From assembly GCA_039621445.1 (NCBI GenBank), contig CP154954.1, forward strand, positions 69,072,670 to 69,136,669: a DNA stretch of 64,000 nt, read 5' to 3'. Origin of the DNA: Euglena gracilis (taxonomy: Eukaryota > Euglenida > Euglenophyceae > Euglenales). This document shows positions 10,400 to 22,800 of this stretch, one piece after another. The translations under genes were made by a program, and so were the position numbers. Under the pieces are notes generated by a model. That model worked only from the letters and a program-made list of their open reading frames with translations. It was not told the DNA's origin and did not search any database. Positions within the stretch are counted from its first letter, which is position 1. Each line of letters begins with the position of its first letter.

Positions 10400-12929
10400 T
10401 TATACGCTTTATAGGACGCTGAGGTCCCCAGTACCTACCCCATTTCCTGTGACAACTGCCACAGTGCGTACAACTTGCAACCTAACTCAACAGGTGTGTC
10501 TGTGAATGTAATAAAGGGGATCTGTTCATTGTGTTTCATGCCCCCCCTTTGAACACCAAGATTTTCAAGTCAGCTGACACATCTGTTGTGCAGCCAAAGT
10601 AATTTGCCTCACTTTCGGACTAACATTCTGGGGGCTCAAGGACACTTTTAAACTCAGTTTTTTTCAGGCCAAAACCTGGACGGGCTGTCCATTTTGATGT
10701 TTCAGGAGTCAAGAAACTCAATTGCCAATGCTTTTAGTTGTCTTTAAATTCCTCAAAATGTTTCACTTGAGGATTTCCAAACTCCTGTAATGCCACCCCC
10801 CTCTAAGTGCTACGTGTGTTAAGTTGGACAAGTGGTTGTTGTGCGCAAACCAGTCAAACACACCATTTCATATTGCACAAACCAACTACTTGTACAATTT
10901 CTCAAACACACCTATTTCAGCTTGCACATGAAAGCCCGTTTTCTTACTTACACAAATGAACAGTGTGCGCAAATGCTCAAATGCTCACGAATGCTCAAAT
11001 GGTGACACCCGCTCTACGACACCCTAACCGTCAAAGTTCTTGCTTCCATCTCTGCATCCTGGGGCACCACATCACATCCTGACGTAATTGGGTTTGGGGG
11101 GTAAGATGCTGTCGTCTTCAAAATAATGCCGATTTGTGCAAATGCGCGCATCGACAAAGCCGCCTGAGTGGAAATTTGTTATTTGTGTCTGATTACCAAA
11201 CTGGATTGGTTTTTCTTTAAACCCCGGGGACCAGAGCCTGTCCCATAATGCTAAACAAGCATCATGACGCACGGAGCCCGTTGCAAGGGCTACATTTCTA
11301 CACCAGGTGCGGACGCCAGCTCGGCGGGGTTAAACGCTGGACCCCCCCCCCCCTACGACGAAAATCGCGTCGGCATTCGCCGAAAGCGCGGTGTAGGCCG
11401 TTACATCGCTGTGGTAAGCAAGTGGGTGATTTAATCACAGGCCTGTGGGCTTCAACATTTAACCTCAGTTCCATTCATTCCCATTAGAATTAGACCAGTG
11501 CCCCGCCCTTACCTCAGCCATATGCTTCGCACTGTGGACTTTTCGGAGACCCACTCACTGGACTCCGCCCCTTCGTCTTCCTCAACAGGCATCCGTGGTC
11601 GTGGTTGGAAGAAAGTGGAGGAAATTGATTCTCCTTCCCCTCCCCAGGAAGTTGTCATGTAGGCCCATACTGGTTGTTTTTTTTGCATGTGTGGCTGCAT
11701 CATTGAGTTGTCATGTCGAAGTATATGCGAGTTGTCGAAGGATACCCCAAAAAGTTGGTACATAAGCTTGTAGTTGCTGACTTGTCCAGTGTCAACTTTC
11801 CGGGGGGGATATGAACAAATACTCACCTATTTATATGAATAGAAAACACTTACATTTTTGTATTTAATATATGAATGCTTGTGTGTGCATGTCTTCAACC
11901 AGATCAGAGCGAAACAACTAATTATTCGCTGTGCGTCATTGCAGCATTCGATGATAAAACATTTGGTCCGCCCAACAGGTTGCACATCATGAGTGTCCTC
12001 ATCTGTCAACACGTCCCGCATTTCACTCAAGGATGTTTGGGGATGACTTCTGTATGGTGCGAATCGCCCACACCGACACACCGACGGTCAGTCACGCCTT
12101 ACAATGGAATGAGGATGTCTCTCAATTCACACAATATTTTTTACGTCTTTCAGGCTTGTTGCCCAGGTTCAAGTTTGAGGTTGCATCAGTCACCCCGACA
12201 TTGCAATCCATTCCCAAATTGAATGGTTGCCAGAGAACGCTGATTGCACGCGCGTCAAATGCTTCCTGTTTTGACGTTTCTTTGCCGAGAAATGCCAGAA
12301 CTGGCGTTGGTTGCTTCTCCCGAACCTCTGCCCGCTGTCACTCCCACACGGCTCGAGCCGTCGCCCGACCGGAGTATGAAGGTTCTGGGGGTCGGAGGCG
12401 TCAATTTGGGCGACGGGCCAAACCTTCAAACGGCTTAACAACACTTTCCTAAATTGACAGAATGATTTTGATTTGTCTGTGAGCCTTTGAGCAGGCTGTC
12501 TCCGCCCTCTTTCTATGAGGGTCCCAACCACCCCACTTTCAACAGGATGAGAAATGACAAAAAAGGCGTGAGTGTGTGCTGATGGATCTGAACAGATGCA
12601 ATTTTTCTCAGTGATGCATCTTGCCAGACCTCTCTCCGCCTAACCCCTTGGCCCTGACCACCTTTACTCCCTCCGTTCAACCCATGTGAAACACTCAGCC
12701 GTCTCTGCCAGCCCCAGTGTACTGAATGAAGTGTACTGCCTGTGGAGTCGCTGTGCAGGGCCGGCCGAAGACTGATGTCCTTCCATACAAACCGGGTTTT
12801 TTCCGTTTTGTCAGATTCTGCTTTTTTTTGTGTGTTTTTTATAAAGATTTTTATGATTTGTCTTGACTTCATCCAAGTGATTTTAGTACAATTTCCGCAA
12901 TTTTCCTGTGATTCACAATTTGTGCACAA

Positions 12930-12930
<1 letters not shown>
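10400..12930. other. Intergenic stretch, no supported gene
   Basis: The composition is more balanced and has few G/C runs, so it is among the least repetitive stretches here. Frames up to 139 codons exist (for example 12033-12452) but show no domain, no consistent splice framing and no family I know. A diverged single-copy gene or pseudogene cannot be excluded. Confidence 0.4.

Positions 12931-12932
<2 letters not shown>

Positions 12933-13018
<86 letters not shown>
12933..13018. repeat. (TC)n microsatellite
   Basis: About 43 TC units. A polypyrimidine tract of this length ending in CAGTCC could act as a splice acceptor, but no plausible exon follows. Confidence 0.96.
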
Positions 13019-13021
<3 letters not shown>

Positions 13022-13082
13022 CCGCGTTTTATTATTGCAAACAGAGTTTGCAGCAATGAGTTCTACTGAATCATTCCTCTGG

Positions 13083-13172
<90 letters not shown>

Positions 13173-13285
13173 CATGCACATGCATTTGCATATGCATATG
13201 TATATGTATATGAAGATGTATATGCATGCGCATACGCATATGCATATGCATTCACATATGCATATGTATATCATGCATATATGAA
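13083..13285. repeat. ATGTAT hexamer satellite with degenerate tail
   Basis: About 15 perfect TATGTA units to 13171, then decaying ATATGCAT/ACATGCAT variants to about 13285. The gradient of decay suggests growth at the left end. Confidence 0.95.
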
Positions 13286-13289
13286 GATT

Positions 13290-13930
13290 TGCTGTTTGAT
13301 TTCCTGGCAGTTCTGGGGCAGAGGCCGGTGCTTCAGCTGCAGAGTTCCAACCCCAGTCAGCCTGCCCTGCCTGCCCTTACATATGCCCCGCACTGCTCCC
13401 CCGTGGAGACCCCCCAGTCTCCCAACCCCCCCACCCCCTCCTGCCGCCCGCAATGCGCTTGCCATTTGCCGTTGGCCGTGCAACCAGCAGCCACCCCCCC
13501 CCCTGCCTGGGACCCCCCCCCTCCCAACACACACCTCCGCCAGCCTGGTTCGGGGTAATTGGGCGGTGCCGCCCCCACCAGCCGTGCGGCAGCATCGGGT
13601 GGCTCTCAGGCACATTCATGCTGCCAACCCATAGCCCCCCCCCCCCGGAAAGTTGCCACCCCGGTGCGATTGCCACCAACTCCCCCCCTGTCCAAGACAG
13701 ACTGTGTCATTGACACCACCTGTGTTATTATTTTTTCATTTTGATTTCTTTTCCAGAAAAACTGTGCCAAAAATTGAAGTTATTTGGGGCAGCAACACTA
13801 TTTGATTCTGTCCACCTTACTCTGCATAACAAAGGGTTATTTGCTGTTGCTGTATTTTTTGCGGCACGTTCCGTTGATACACCATATCTGTGTCAACGCC
13901 ATCATTCTGGAATTTTGGCATGTCTCGGAC
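13290..13930. other. Pro-rich, C-rich region without a firm gene
   Basis: After a TTCCTGGCAG acceptor-like site at 13311, one frame stays open to 13558 but is dominated by proline from C-runs. I cannot separate a Pro-rich exon from low-complexity DNA. An inverted CCCC.../GGGG pattern like the MITEs is present. Confidence 0.35.
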
Positions 13931-13954
13931 AGGGGGGGAGGGAGTTCCACTTTA

Positions 13955-14432
13955 ATCCCCCCCCCAAAATAAGACCCGGGTCTTATTTTTGGGTCCATTG
14001 CTGGAAACCTCCAGGGGGGTCCTTATTTTGGGGGAGGTCAGATTTTTGGATTTTTTTTGACCGACCTGGGCCGAAAAAAAATTTTCGACCCAGGTTTTTT
14101 TTTTACCTGGGCCGAAAAAAAAATTTCAGCATTTTTCAGGGTCCCAAAAGTATTAAAAATTTTCTTTTGGCGCTTCACGCCATGTGGAAATTAGTGTAAG
14201 TTGACATTTTGCATATTTTTTGTATTTTAAAAATCTGAAATAAAAATCTGAAAAATCCTCATTTTGTGTGTGAAATTGGGGTTTTTGCTCATTTTTCAGG
14301 GAAAATTTTCACCATCTTCGGGGCTTCGCGCCGTCAAGGGGGGTCTTATTTTTTGGAGGGGTCTTATTTTTGGCTTTTTGCTCGATCGGCCCAGGGGGGT
14401 TTGATTTTTGGGGGGGTTCTTATTTGGGGGGG
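13955..14432. mobile_element. Inverted-repeat element with CCCCAAAATAAGAC ends
   Basis: The left end reads CCCCCCCCCAAAATAAGACCC and the right end reads GGGTTCTTATTTGGGGGGGG, with several internal copies of GGGTCTTATTTTTGG and a hairpin TTGGCGCTTCACGCCA. The right flank is TTAA and the left flank is TTAAT. A TTAA duplication with CCC...GGG ends recalls piggyBac-type elements, but the extra T makes this tentative. No coding capacity. Confidence 0.45.
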
Positions 14433-14434
14433 GT

Positions 14435-15290
14435 TAACTTGTCAGGTGATAATTTGGAGTTTCTCATGGGAACCGGTCATGCCCGAGAACCGATCAGTGT
14501 CCCCACTTCCGGCCAACATGTCAAAGTTCTCTGATTTTCCCGCGAAAAGGCCGTAGGAAGCTGCCACGGTCTCTGGTACGTGCCAATGACAGTACACAGG
14601 TTCTTGGGTGGTGGTGGTGGTGGTTTCCCGCGGGCAGAGCTGCAGGCCTTCATTTCTGCCTTTATTGCCTGACCATATTAACGTTTGGTGGTCGAGCCTT
14701 AAACCAAACAGCCCCTTTTCCAAACCCCAATTTTAATTTGTCAAACGTTTATAAGGGAAACTCCGGGTCCTACCAACCCGGGGACCACTGCCCAAATAAC
14801 AGAGATCCTTATTTCATATTCGCTGGAACCAACCCCCCCCCCCAGTGACCCCCCTCCTCTTTACTATGCAAGCTTGGCCGTGTGATTTTGGATTCAGCCT
14901 CACCGTCTGATTTTGGAACCCATCCGAAAATGCTCAGTCTATTTCGCACATGGCCCGTTGAAACTCTTGAAATGCAAAACTTGCCCGCAAGGTTGGTCTT
15001 CCTTTCAATTGTGGCCAAGACCTCCCCCCCCACGGGCGCACCTGCGCAGCAGACCGCAAACATTGTACCAGTCTTCAAACATGGGGGGTCCCCTTTAGGA
15101 GCCACCACGATACAGCAGCTCCCCAGACCACGCGTTGCATTGGGCTTCCACTGAGTCACTCCCCTCCCCGAACTCCACGTGTCCCCCCTCCCCCCTCGAC
15201 CTTAGGCGATGCGACAATGTCTGGCTGAGTGCCCATTGTGTGATGTTGAGCCACTTCTGGTTATGGTCTTTTTTTTCCCCTGCTTTAACA
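14435..15290. other. No gene seen
   Basis: Holds a relic of the GACAGG/CCCGAGAACC motif family (about 14,440-14,510), a short (GGT)n, and otherwise unremarkable DNA with short frames. Confidence 0.4.
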
Positions 15291-15297
15291 TCCCCCC

Positions 15298-15685
15298 CCC
15301 CCTATGTCCAACGACCCCCCTATGTCCAATGACCACCCCCCCCCCGGTCAGAGGACACCTTTTCGGAGGTTTGACCAAATTTTTGGTCCCGGCATGAAGC
15401 GCCGGGACGAAAAATTTTGCCCAAAAATTGGCCAAAATTTTGGCCAAAATGCCATTTTTGACACTTTTTGGACAAAAATTTGTCAAAATTGCCCAAAGTT
15501 TTCGGCGCAAAGCTCCGGAAGGGAAATTTTGGGCATTTTTGGGTGGGTAGGGACCCGGGTACCCACCAACTTTCTTTTGACCCCATGTCCAATGACCACC
15601 CCCGGTCAGAGGACACCTTTTTGGTCACTACCCTATGTCCAACGACCACCCCCCCCCCGGTCAGAGGAAAGAGGGTACCGGTCAT
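15298..15685. repeat. Repeats of ATGTCCAACGACCACCCC / GGTCAGAGGACACC
   Basis: The phrase ATGTCCAA(C/T)GACCACCCC followed by GGTCAGAGGACACCTTT occurs near 15303/15318, 15584 and 15633, and with variation at 8281. The interior contains the hairpin-like GGCATGAAGCGCCGGGA and A-rich TTGGCCAAAATTTTGG palindromes. It is probably two or three copies of a small non-autonomous element. Confidence 0.65.
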
Positions 15686-15699
15686 TGGACAGGGGGGTG

Positions 15700-15702
<3 letters not shown>

Positions 15703-15742
<40 letters not shown>

Positions 15743-15797
15743 GGGGGTGGGTGGGTGGGTGGGTGGGTGGGTGGGTGGGTGGGTGGGTGGGTGGGTG
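15703..15797. repeat. (TG)n followed by (GGGT)n
   Basis: About 19 TG units then about 12 GGGT units. The second tract is G-quadruplex-like on the + strand. Confidence 0.96.
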
Positions 15798-15799
15798 TG

Positions 15800-16890
15800 C
15801 ATATGGATATTATTTTTAGTAGAATATGTCACACATCATTATCACATATCATTACACATACATATTTAAATATTCATAAGTACACAATAAGAACATACAT
15901 ATGTGTATAATGTCTGATTTCATTCTGCATGCTAATCAAACAATTTGCCCAAACAGCGGCTTTTTGCTCTAGCTGTACGATTATACCTCATTCAAACTGG
16001 ATCCCGACCACATGCAGGCAACCCCTGACTTGGTATGGTAGGAAGGGTCGTCAAAATGGCATTGGAACCGCAGCCCCAAATGCGAGCAACCCCTGGGGCC
16101 GATTCTCAAAAACCCAATGGAAGCAATGGTTGAGAGTTCAACGCGGAGAAAAGAATGTTTGGACTGCAGGTTCTCTGTTCCAGGAATTTTTGTGCGGTCG
16201 CAAATCACATTCCAGGTGTTGCCGGTGCCTCGGAGACTTGGACTGAAATGCTCGCCAAGAAAGCGACCACAATAATCGTGCTGCCCACATTTTGGCAAGC
16301 TGGGAAATCTCGCATTTCGTTGTCATTTCCCCAAGACTTACTTATTCAAATTTAATGTATGCGATATATGGAATGTTTGCAACAATAATGTAGAATTTGT
16401 ATGAAAGATGACACATATACAAGAAATCGAAAATGCATAATAAATAGGAACGTGTGCCTCAAAAGGTCTCCAATAACCCCCCCCCAAATAATGCCCCCAA
16501 AATAATGCCCCTCCCCCCAAAGGTCCGACTTCCACCGATTTAATACCCTCCCCCGACAATGAATTCACACATGTTACCGTCAAGTGTCACAAAGGACAGC
16601 CCAGGACTGAATGCACCATTGCATGTTGAATGAACCATTCTTTTTTGTCTTCATTTTGTTAATTTGTGACCCAAACTTTCTCCCCACCAAAAGGAACCGT
16701 GTGAGAGGAGGGGGTCTAACCGTATTGAGGGAAGACGGTGAGCCTTTCTCTGGCCCTTTTCACACTTCGGATTTTTTTTGGAATTCAAAAATTTTCAGAA
16801 GTCAACACCCCCCAAATATTACCTCCCTTGGGCCAGGACTTCGGACCCGGGGGGTGCTATTTTTTGGGGGGGGGGCTTCATTCACATTAA
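15800..16890. other. No supported gene
   Basis: Mostly A+T-richer unique DNA. Frames to 105 codons have no recognisable feature. 16478-16520 carries CCCCCCCCCAAATAATGCCCC repeats related to the C-run/ATAAT elements at 32.5-32.9 kb. Confidence 0.4.
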
Positions 16891-16926
16891 CCTCACCGCA
16901 CATTAAACCTGCGGGGTTGGCGCCAG

Positions 16927-17065
16927 TGAGGCCAACGTGGAGCGCTCGCGCCCTCAGCCCGCCCCAGCGGCGCTTTCCAGCTCTGGTTTCGACGTCTGCC
17001 ACCCGTTCCGCCAGGGGGTGCCCCGCTGGCACGCAGAAGTGATGCAGGCCCGCCGCGGAAGCAAC
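16927..17065 (+). CDS. Exon-like island, unknown protein
   Basis: A 139-bp GC-rich segment lies between GGCGCCAG and AAC|GTACCC. The + frame is open and protein-like (ends HPFRQGVPRWHAEVMQARR). The opposite strand is also open (LHHFCVPAGHPLAERV), so the strand is not certain. No family is recognised and no partner exon can be joined with confidence. Confidence 0.3.
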
Positions 17066-17069
17066 GTAC

Positions 17070-19540
17070 CCCCCCCCAGCTCCCGGTGAACGAATGTCTG
17101 AGTTCGAATGTGGCCTAAATGTGTGCGAAGGATGTTGAGCAGCGAATGAGGAAGTCTCCATAGAAGACTTCCTTTGCAGATGTTTACGAGGATCACCTTT
17201 CCTTTGATGGATGCCACCCAGAATTCACGTGGTCATTCATTTTCGGGAACGAAACCCTCATCCACCGTGCCATTAACACGGGCACCCCCATGTTAACGGC
17301 TGTTTTCTGGAACACTGAGGTTTTTCATTGAAGTACAGTGGCGTTGACGCATTCCCATGCCAACGACACATTCCTGAACATTGGCATGTCTTGGATAAGG
17401 GGGGGAGGTATGAGGCTGCTGGCAACAATGAGGCAGGGGGACGCACGTGAACATTGCTGACGCGACATCTGAGAGTGTTCCTGGCCCACCTGGCATTTGA
17501 CTCCTCCTCCTCCTTACATGCAACTGACCCCCCCCCCCCGGAGTGAAGTAAGCCGCAGGCCCAACTTGCAGCCTCATTTTTTGGATCTTTTTTTTACGCT
17601 CTTTTGTGCTTCGCCCGCCGAAGTATCATCAGGAACATCCGAGTTTGCAGCTTTGAGTTCAATCTTGAGGGGCCAGCATCCAGCCCTTGGACGAAGATGG
17701 GTATCGAGAAGTCCTGGCAGTTCGCGCGTTGGTGCTCATGTCTTGACTCCAGCTCCTTCGCCGCCATGCTGGGCCAACCACCCTGGGGCGCTGTGCTTCA
17801 GGGGGCAGACACAAAAGGTTCCCACGTCACGTGACCCCTTCAGGGCTGGGTGCCCGGACAGCACCCGCTGCCACCAGCCTTTCCTCCCTGTACATATTGC
17901 AGTGCCCCCCCTGGCATTTGCATCAGGCCCAAGCTGTGCACCCCGCCTTTCCATCGGAGCCACCGTGAAGCCCTGGGGATGACGCCGGGTGCAGCGCGCG
18001 CATCTTTGAGAGTGCACGCAGTCCCGCACACACCCACCGGAGGAGTGCACGGGTTGTCTGGCAGCGAAAACCCTCCGAAGCAGAGATTTCCTCAAGCTGG
18101 GTGGTGGGCCCCCCACCCCCAGGGGTCCAGCCAGCCAGCACCATTTTCCTTGTGCCCTGGCCCCCCCCCCCCCCGCGCTGCTGACTGGGGGACCCTCTCC
18201 TGGGACATATTTGCCACACTCTTTATTGCAGTTTCTTCCCCTCTTTGATTTTTTTTTCTGTCATAAGGCACGCCGCATTTCAAGCACCCGAAACCAATAT
18301 AAAACTAACAATTTTTTTAAAAAAAACAGACAAAACAAAACATGTTATTGCATGTATCATGAGGGCTATGGGCGTCGCTTAAGCCGAAGGGCACCCCGGG
18401 GGGGGGGGGCAGCCTTTTTCCTTCCGGCCCAACTTTCCCGGCCTCCGGATTTGAACCCCAGGTGTTTGGGGGGGGGGGGAGGGGGCGTGAAGCGACGCCT
18501 CATCATGTCCCAAAAAAGGATTCCTCAGGCCAAGCGGTGGCTCACAGCATACCCTCTTCTGTCCCTCGATGCCTTTCCTGTGACCCTGGGTCAAAAGGCC
18601 AGTCCATCAGCTCTTCTCCCTTCCGCCAAGGACGTTGCACCCGTGGACCCCTTGGGCTGTGGCTCTGTGGCTTTGTTTTGTTGGGTTTTACAGATCTGAG
18701 CTAATGTCTTTTCTGATTTTTTTTTGTGCTTTGAATTCTCTCTTGTCCCCCCCCCATTTGTTCGGATCAGCACACATAGACCCATACAAAGCAAAAAAAA
18801 TGGTCAACCATGGCCAGACGGGCAGACAGGTATAACTCCTCATTCTTCAGGTTTATACCATTTTTCAGTATCAGAGTTCGCCCCAAAGAAATTCAGGTGT
18901 GCTTCTTCAGAAGTCTACAAGCCCCTAAAACTGGTCGAAGAGCATAGAGCGCTGTAGAACATAGTGCAAGAGTATATTTCAGAGGCTGCTTTTTAAGGAA
19001 GTTCGCACCCCTCCCGGGGTGGTGGTACCCTCACCCCCTCCCCCTCAGAGTTCCCCCCCCCTATTGTGGGGAGAAACGTTTGCAAACTTTACCCCCCTCA
19101 TTTTGCCAATTTTACTTCGGCGCCTTTGGCGCCGAAGGCCATATTTTGCCCCCCCCCCAAAGTGGCCATTTCGGGGTCCCACGGTGCCCAGTGGGTTGCC
19201 ACTTTGGGGGGGGGTGTGGGTATTTGAAATTGTGCGGGCTATGGGCAGGTAGGGTGGTTGGTCATTTTCGACCCCCCTCCCCCAGGTTTGGGGTCAAATG
19301 AACGCCTGCCTGCCCAAAAACGGCCAAGTTTCCTGAAGAATCGGCTTGTTCGGCAGACACTGGGGTCCAAACCGACCGCTGGAGGGTGTGCCCGCTTTGG
19401 GCAGGTACCCCGTTGCACAAGGCACCCCTCCCAGGGTCAGTGAAAAGAAAAGTGTTTGTTCGGCAGTCGCTCCCAATCCCAGTCTGCTTTTCTTAAGAGT
19501 CTTACAGAACCCGTGCTAAACAAGAGGTTTCGCACACCCC
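17070..19540. other. No supported gene
   Basis: Contains C-rich tracts and a poly-A-like AT patch at 18,300. A G/C-tract element at about 19,000-19,300 carries the hairpin GGCGCCTTTGGCGCC (19,117), and paired GGCTTGTTCGGCAG motifs lie at 19,343 and 19,455. Open frames are short or C-run driven. Confidence 0.4.
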
Positions 19541-19640
19541 CGAGACAGACCGAGAGGGGTGGGAGCAATGGACACCGAAGGCGAAGCACAAACACCAAGT
19601 GAGGCCATGCCTTGTTTGCCGGCTTCCTGAAGGAGAATGT
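19540..19640. mobile_element. DIRS terminal-repeat fragment
   Basis: ACACCGAAGGCGAAGCACAA followed by GTGAGGCCATGCCTTGTTTGCCGG matches the terminal-repeat region of the large DIRS-like element near 60,915-60,965, with several substitutions. It is a remnant only. Confidence 0.65.
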
Positions 19641-19869
19641 TTTTGGAACGGCTAGGCTTTAGTGACCCTTTAGTGCATTTGCCAAGGTTGGCTGCTATTT
19701 ATTGCCCTGTGGCGGAAAATGCTGGTGCAGTTTATCTCCGCCGACGAGACTCAATCCATCTACGAAGGTATTTTCGTGTCGCGGGGAGCAGCCGTTGCCG
19801 TTTTGGGGGCTTCAAAATACATTTGCACAAGCTTCATGGCTAAGGCACTTGGCGTGCTACCACAATGGG

Positions 19870-19990
19870 CATCTCCGGCTCCGCACTTTGCCCTTGTGAG
19901 GCCATGTCTTGTTCACCGGCGGTGCTGTGTGACTGCTCGCTGCGCTGGGTTAGGAGTCCCCGCTTAGTGCCTTTTTTAGCCGCGTTTTTG
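19870..19990. mobile_element. DIRS terminal-region fragment
   Basis: CTCCGGCTCCGCACTTTGCC, then GTGAGGCCATGTCTTGTTCACC and the phrase GCTGGGTTAGGAGTCCCCGC, follow the order of the DIRS terminal region at 60.9-61.0 kb. This second remnant lies 230 bp from the previous one. Confidence 0.65.
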
Positions 19991-20138
19991 CCGATTCCTA
20001 ACCCCGAGGAAAGGAACTTCAAAAACCTTATCAGTTGGAAGAAGAAGAAGTCATTCAATTCAATTCAATTATCAGGAAAGACACGCTCGTCCAGAACAAA
20101 AAGGCAGAAACTGTTTTCAATTTTCTGCAAGGAGTTAA

Positions 20139-20612
20139 GTGAAAGATGAAATTTCAATGAAGCACAGCACTGTTGAACTTCAAGAAGGAGCTGCCGAAGC
20201 AGCTGGACAGCCTGACGGCGCGGACCGACAGTTGCGTACCGTGGGTGCCCCTTCCCCATCAGAAATTTCAAAATTACAGAAAAGCACCCAAGAGACAACC
20301 ACGGACCCTGGCAGACAGTGGTCAGAAGACCTCGTAGGGGGCAGAAGGAGCAGCCAGCAGGCCAATACGGCCTTTGGAGACAGGGCCATGGGGGCCAACA
20401 ATGCAAAACACACAATGTGCTCAAGTGGGGCTATGGCAGCCAAAAACCTCACAGGCCATAAGGCACAACAGGCCGTGAAGGCAGAACCTCCCACGAAGGC
20501 ATCTGCATCTACAAAAGTCCCTGGAACAAAGGCCAAGGGTTGTGTTGCTCATGCAGGGAAAAAGAAGTTTGTCGCAGGCCACAAAAAGGGGAAAATACCC
20601 AGTGATTTTTGA
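20139..20612 (+). CDS. Hypothetical 157-residue ORF, Lys/Ala-rich tail
   Basis: The frame is free of homopolymer artefacts. The N-terminal half is acidic/Gln-rich (ELQEGAAEAAGQPDGA) and the C-terminal half is basic, with repeated KASAS/KAKG/KKKF patches that suggest nucleic-acid binding or nucleolar targeting. It follows a DIRS terminal fragment and precedes a degraded tyrosine recombinase on the same strand. It may therefore be the gag-like first ORF of a second DIRS-type element. No homologous family is recognised. Confidence 0.35.
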   Translation: MKDEISMKHSTVELQEGAAEAAGQPDGADRQLRTVGAPSPSEISKLQKSTQETTTDPGRQWSEDLVGGRRSSQQANTAFGDRAMGANNAKHTMCSSGAMAAKNLTGHKAQQAVKAEPPTKASASTKVPGTKAKGCVAHAGKKKFVAGHKKGKIPSDF

Positions 20613-20852
20613 AATCCGACCTCTTCTGGAAGTGGGTCAATGATCATTCACAAGGTGTGCCTGGTGTTTCGTTGTTGATTCTTCAAGTTCATGTAACAAC
20701 AATGATAAGAAATTTTTGATGTGCAGCAGTAGTGTGGGGACTTTTCGTTCTCAATTATCAGTATTATGTTGGTTGCACGTCCAAAAACGGTGTATTGGAG
20801 ACTTATAACGCCCCGAACGGTGTGTGGCAAAATGTAGTCAAATTCCATTTTT

Positions 20853-21113
20853 TTGGCACAAGGATTTCCCGAATTTGTTTTTATTTCTCCACGAAAAAGA
20901 CCCAGGACTTTGTTTGGGTTCAGAAAAGAATGCAAAAAGGTGCTCCTCCTGATGGAAAAAGGCGGGGTGGACACAGACGGTTTTAAAGCTCATTCTTTAC
21001 GGGCACCAACGGCCACCCACTTGATGAGCCAAGGGGTGCCCAAAAATTTGATCCGGGGGAGCGGCGCTGAAAAACGCAGCAGACCCTCGACCAGTAATAC
21101 CTAATGTTGAAAA
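20853..21113 (+). pseudogene. Degraded tyrosine recombinase (second DIRS/YR-type element)
   Basis: The frame contains KAHSLRAPTATHLMSQGVPK, matching the 'HxxR' box of tyrosine recombinases (H-S-L-R) and the following 'a..ga' helix. About 15 codons later the expected Tyr-box survives only across stops in another frame (QTLDQ, stop, YLM). The upstream box with the first Arg is not evident. It differs clearly from the recombinase at 60.8-62.3 kb and lies on the opposite strand, so it belongs to a different lineage of YR element. Confidence 0.6.
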
Positions 21114-21477
21114 AATGTGTACATCGGGAGGAGGTGCTCAAGGGGGTAGCTGTTGCATCCACGAAAAGCAGGGGCTTGTGCTGCGTACAGCCCGACGTCC
21201 CTCCTCGCCAAAAACCACGAAGGAAGGTGGATTCACAGCACAAGCCGCTGCCTCCCACGCCCTGGGCATCCGCTGTCCACTTCATTCCAGCAGTTTTTTT
21301 TTTCCAGCTGCAGCCTGCCCGTGGCGTGCAAAGCGGCCTATCGGTGCACCCAGTGCCGCCCAGGTACAGAAAAATTGCAACCTATGCTCCCTGGCAGAGA
21401 GGAGGCCGGCGGCAAGCTCGATCGAGGACCTCAGCGGGGTCTTTTCGCAATCAGACACCGCCCCCCCCCCCCCAATC

Positions 21478-21940
21478 GTCCTCCCTCGAGTCAAACCAAC
21501 AAGGAGGAAGGGACACCGAGGGCGAAGAACAAAGACCTTGTGCGGCCATGCCTTGTTCGCCGGCGGTGTTGTGTGGATTGTTTTGGTGCGCTGGGTTAGG
21601 AGTCCCTGCTTAGTCCCAACCTCGCCGGTGTGGCTGTCGGTGTGGCTCCGACGTGGCGACGTTTCTTCTTGCCCCCCCCACCCCCCCCCCTCTGCTCCCC
21701 CGATGGCCCCCGTTTTCTGCTGACCGAGGGCTTTTGAACACAAATTTTATTTTACGCGTGGGGGGTTCGGCTTACAAGGTCTTTATGCTTCGCCCTCTGT
21801 GTCCCTTCCTTCCTTGTCGGTTTGCTTTGAGGGAGTACGAGACACCTCGGGATCCGCACTTTGCAATTGTGAGGCCAGATTGTGCATTGAAATCAGGGGG
21901 GCCAGGGCATTTTCTAAAACGGTTTGGGCTCCAAGTGTAG
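21478..21940 (-). mobile_element. DIRS 3'-end fragment with inverted terminal repeat
   Basis: Collinear with 60,879-61,335 of the large element: inverted-repeat arm, GCCGGCGGTGTTGTGTG..GCTGGGTTAGG, central C-rich stretch, second arm, then coding. On the - strand it encodes ENALAPLISMHNLASQLQSA, nearly identical to the C-terminal tail of the intact recombinase ORF. The upstream (recombinase) part is missing. It is a 5'-truncated copy. Confidence 0.85.
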
Positions 21941-21944
21941 GGGT

Positions 21945-22795
21945 TGCCCCTCCCTGTGAAGGGACCCCTGGTGGCGCAACCTGTGTAGGATCGTTTAAAT
22001 TTGAGCCCGTCGGGCCCACCTGATGGGGGTTTTCCTCTTGGTGGAAAGCTGGGGTGGGCTTTGGTGTTGGTGAAGATGAATATGTGTAAAAATGGGAGTA
22101 TGGCATACTTTTGAGACCCAATCAATTGAACTTGAATGAATAAATGGTCAATGACTTGAAAGTGTTTGCTTGAATTTGTTTGATTGTTTGTTGATTGGCA
22201 AATGCCAAAACAAAAGGAATGCCAAACAAAGAACAGAATAACGGCGCACTGTGCAGAGTAAAAGTACAATTTGGGGGGGGGGCTACAGCAGGGGGGCTAC
22301 TTGATATACTATGCGCAATTCTTAATGAACTGTGCCACCCAAGCGCCCACCAAGGGGTCTGCATGCTTGCACAAATCCCAGAGGGGCTTGCGCATCCCCT
22401 TGGCGGTTGCCTGTTGGCCCCTCAAGCTTCCCCCTCCTTTACCTTCCCTTGCCATGGTCAAAATGGGCTGTGGGGCCCCCTTGGGGGCCAGTGGGGCCTC
22501 AAAAGGCCCTTGGGGGCCTTGGCGCCCCCTCGCGGCCCTTCGTGGCCCCTTTGGGCCCCTTGTGTGGCATTGGACATGTCCCTACCTTTCAGATAAATTA
22601 GGCTGCGCCGGATAATGTGCGCCCGCTGCACATTGTAACTTTGTTTTTTTCTGTACAGTCAAACCTCATCAGTTGATTGCTTGGCCCATGGGTCGTGGCC
22701 CCCTGGAGTATCTCTGGATCATGGGACTGACTGAAGGTTTGGAGATTTGAGGTTTGTGGTGTGGCTGAAGTTTGAAAAATTGAAGTAGAAGTGCC
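21945..22795. other. No supported gene
   Basis: Unique-looking DNA between DIRS fragments and the ORF at 22,801. It contains a Pro-rich open frame on the - strand adjoining the DIRS tail and a GGGGCCCCTTGGG-rich stretch at 22,440-22,570. No domains. Confidence 0.4.
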
Positions 22796-22800
22796 TGCCA

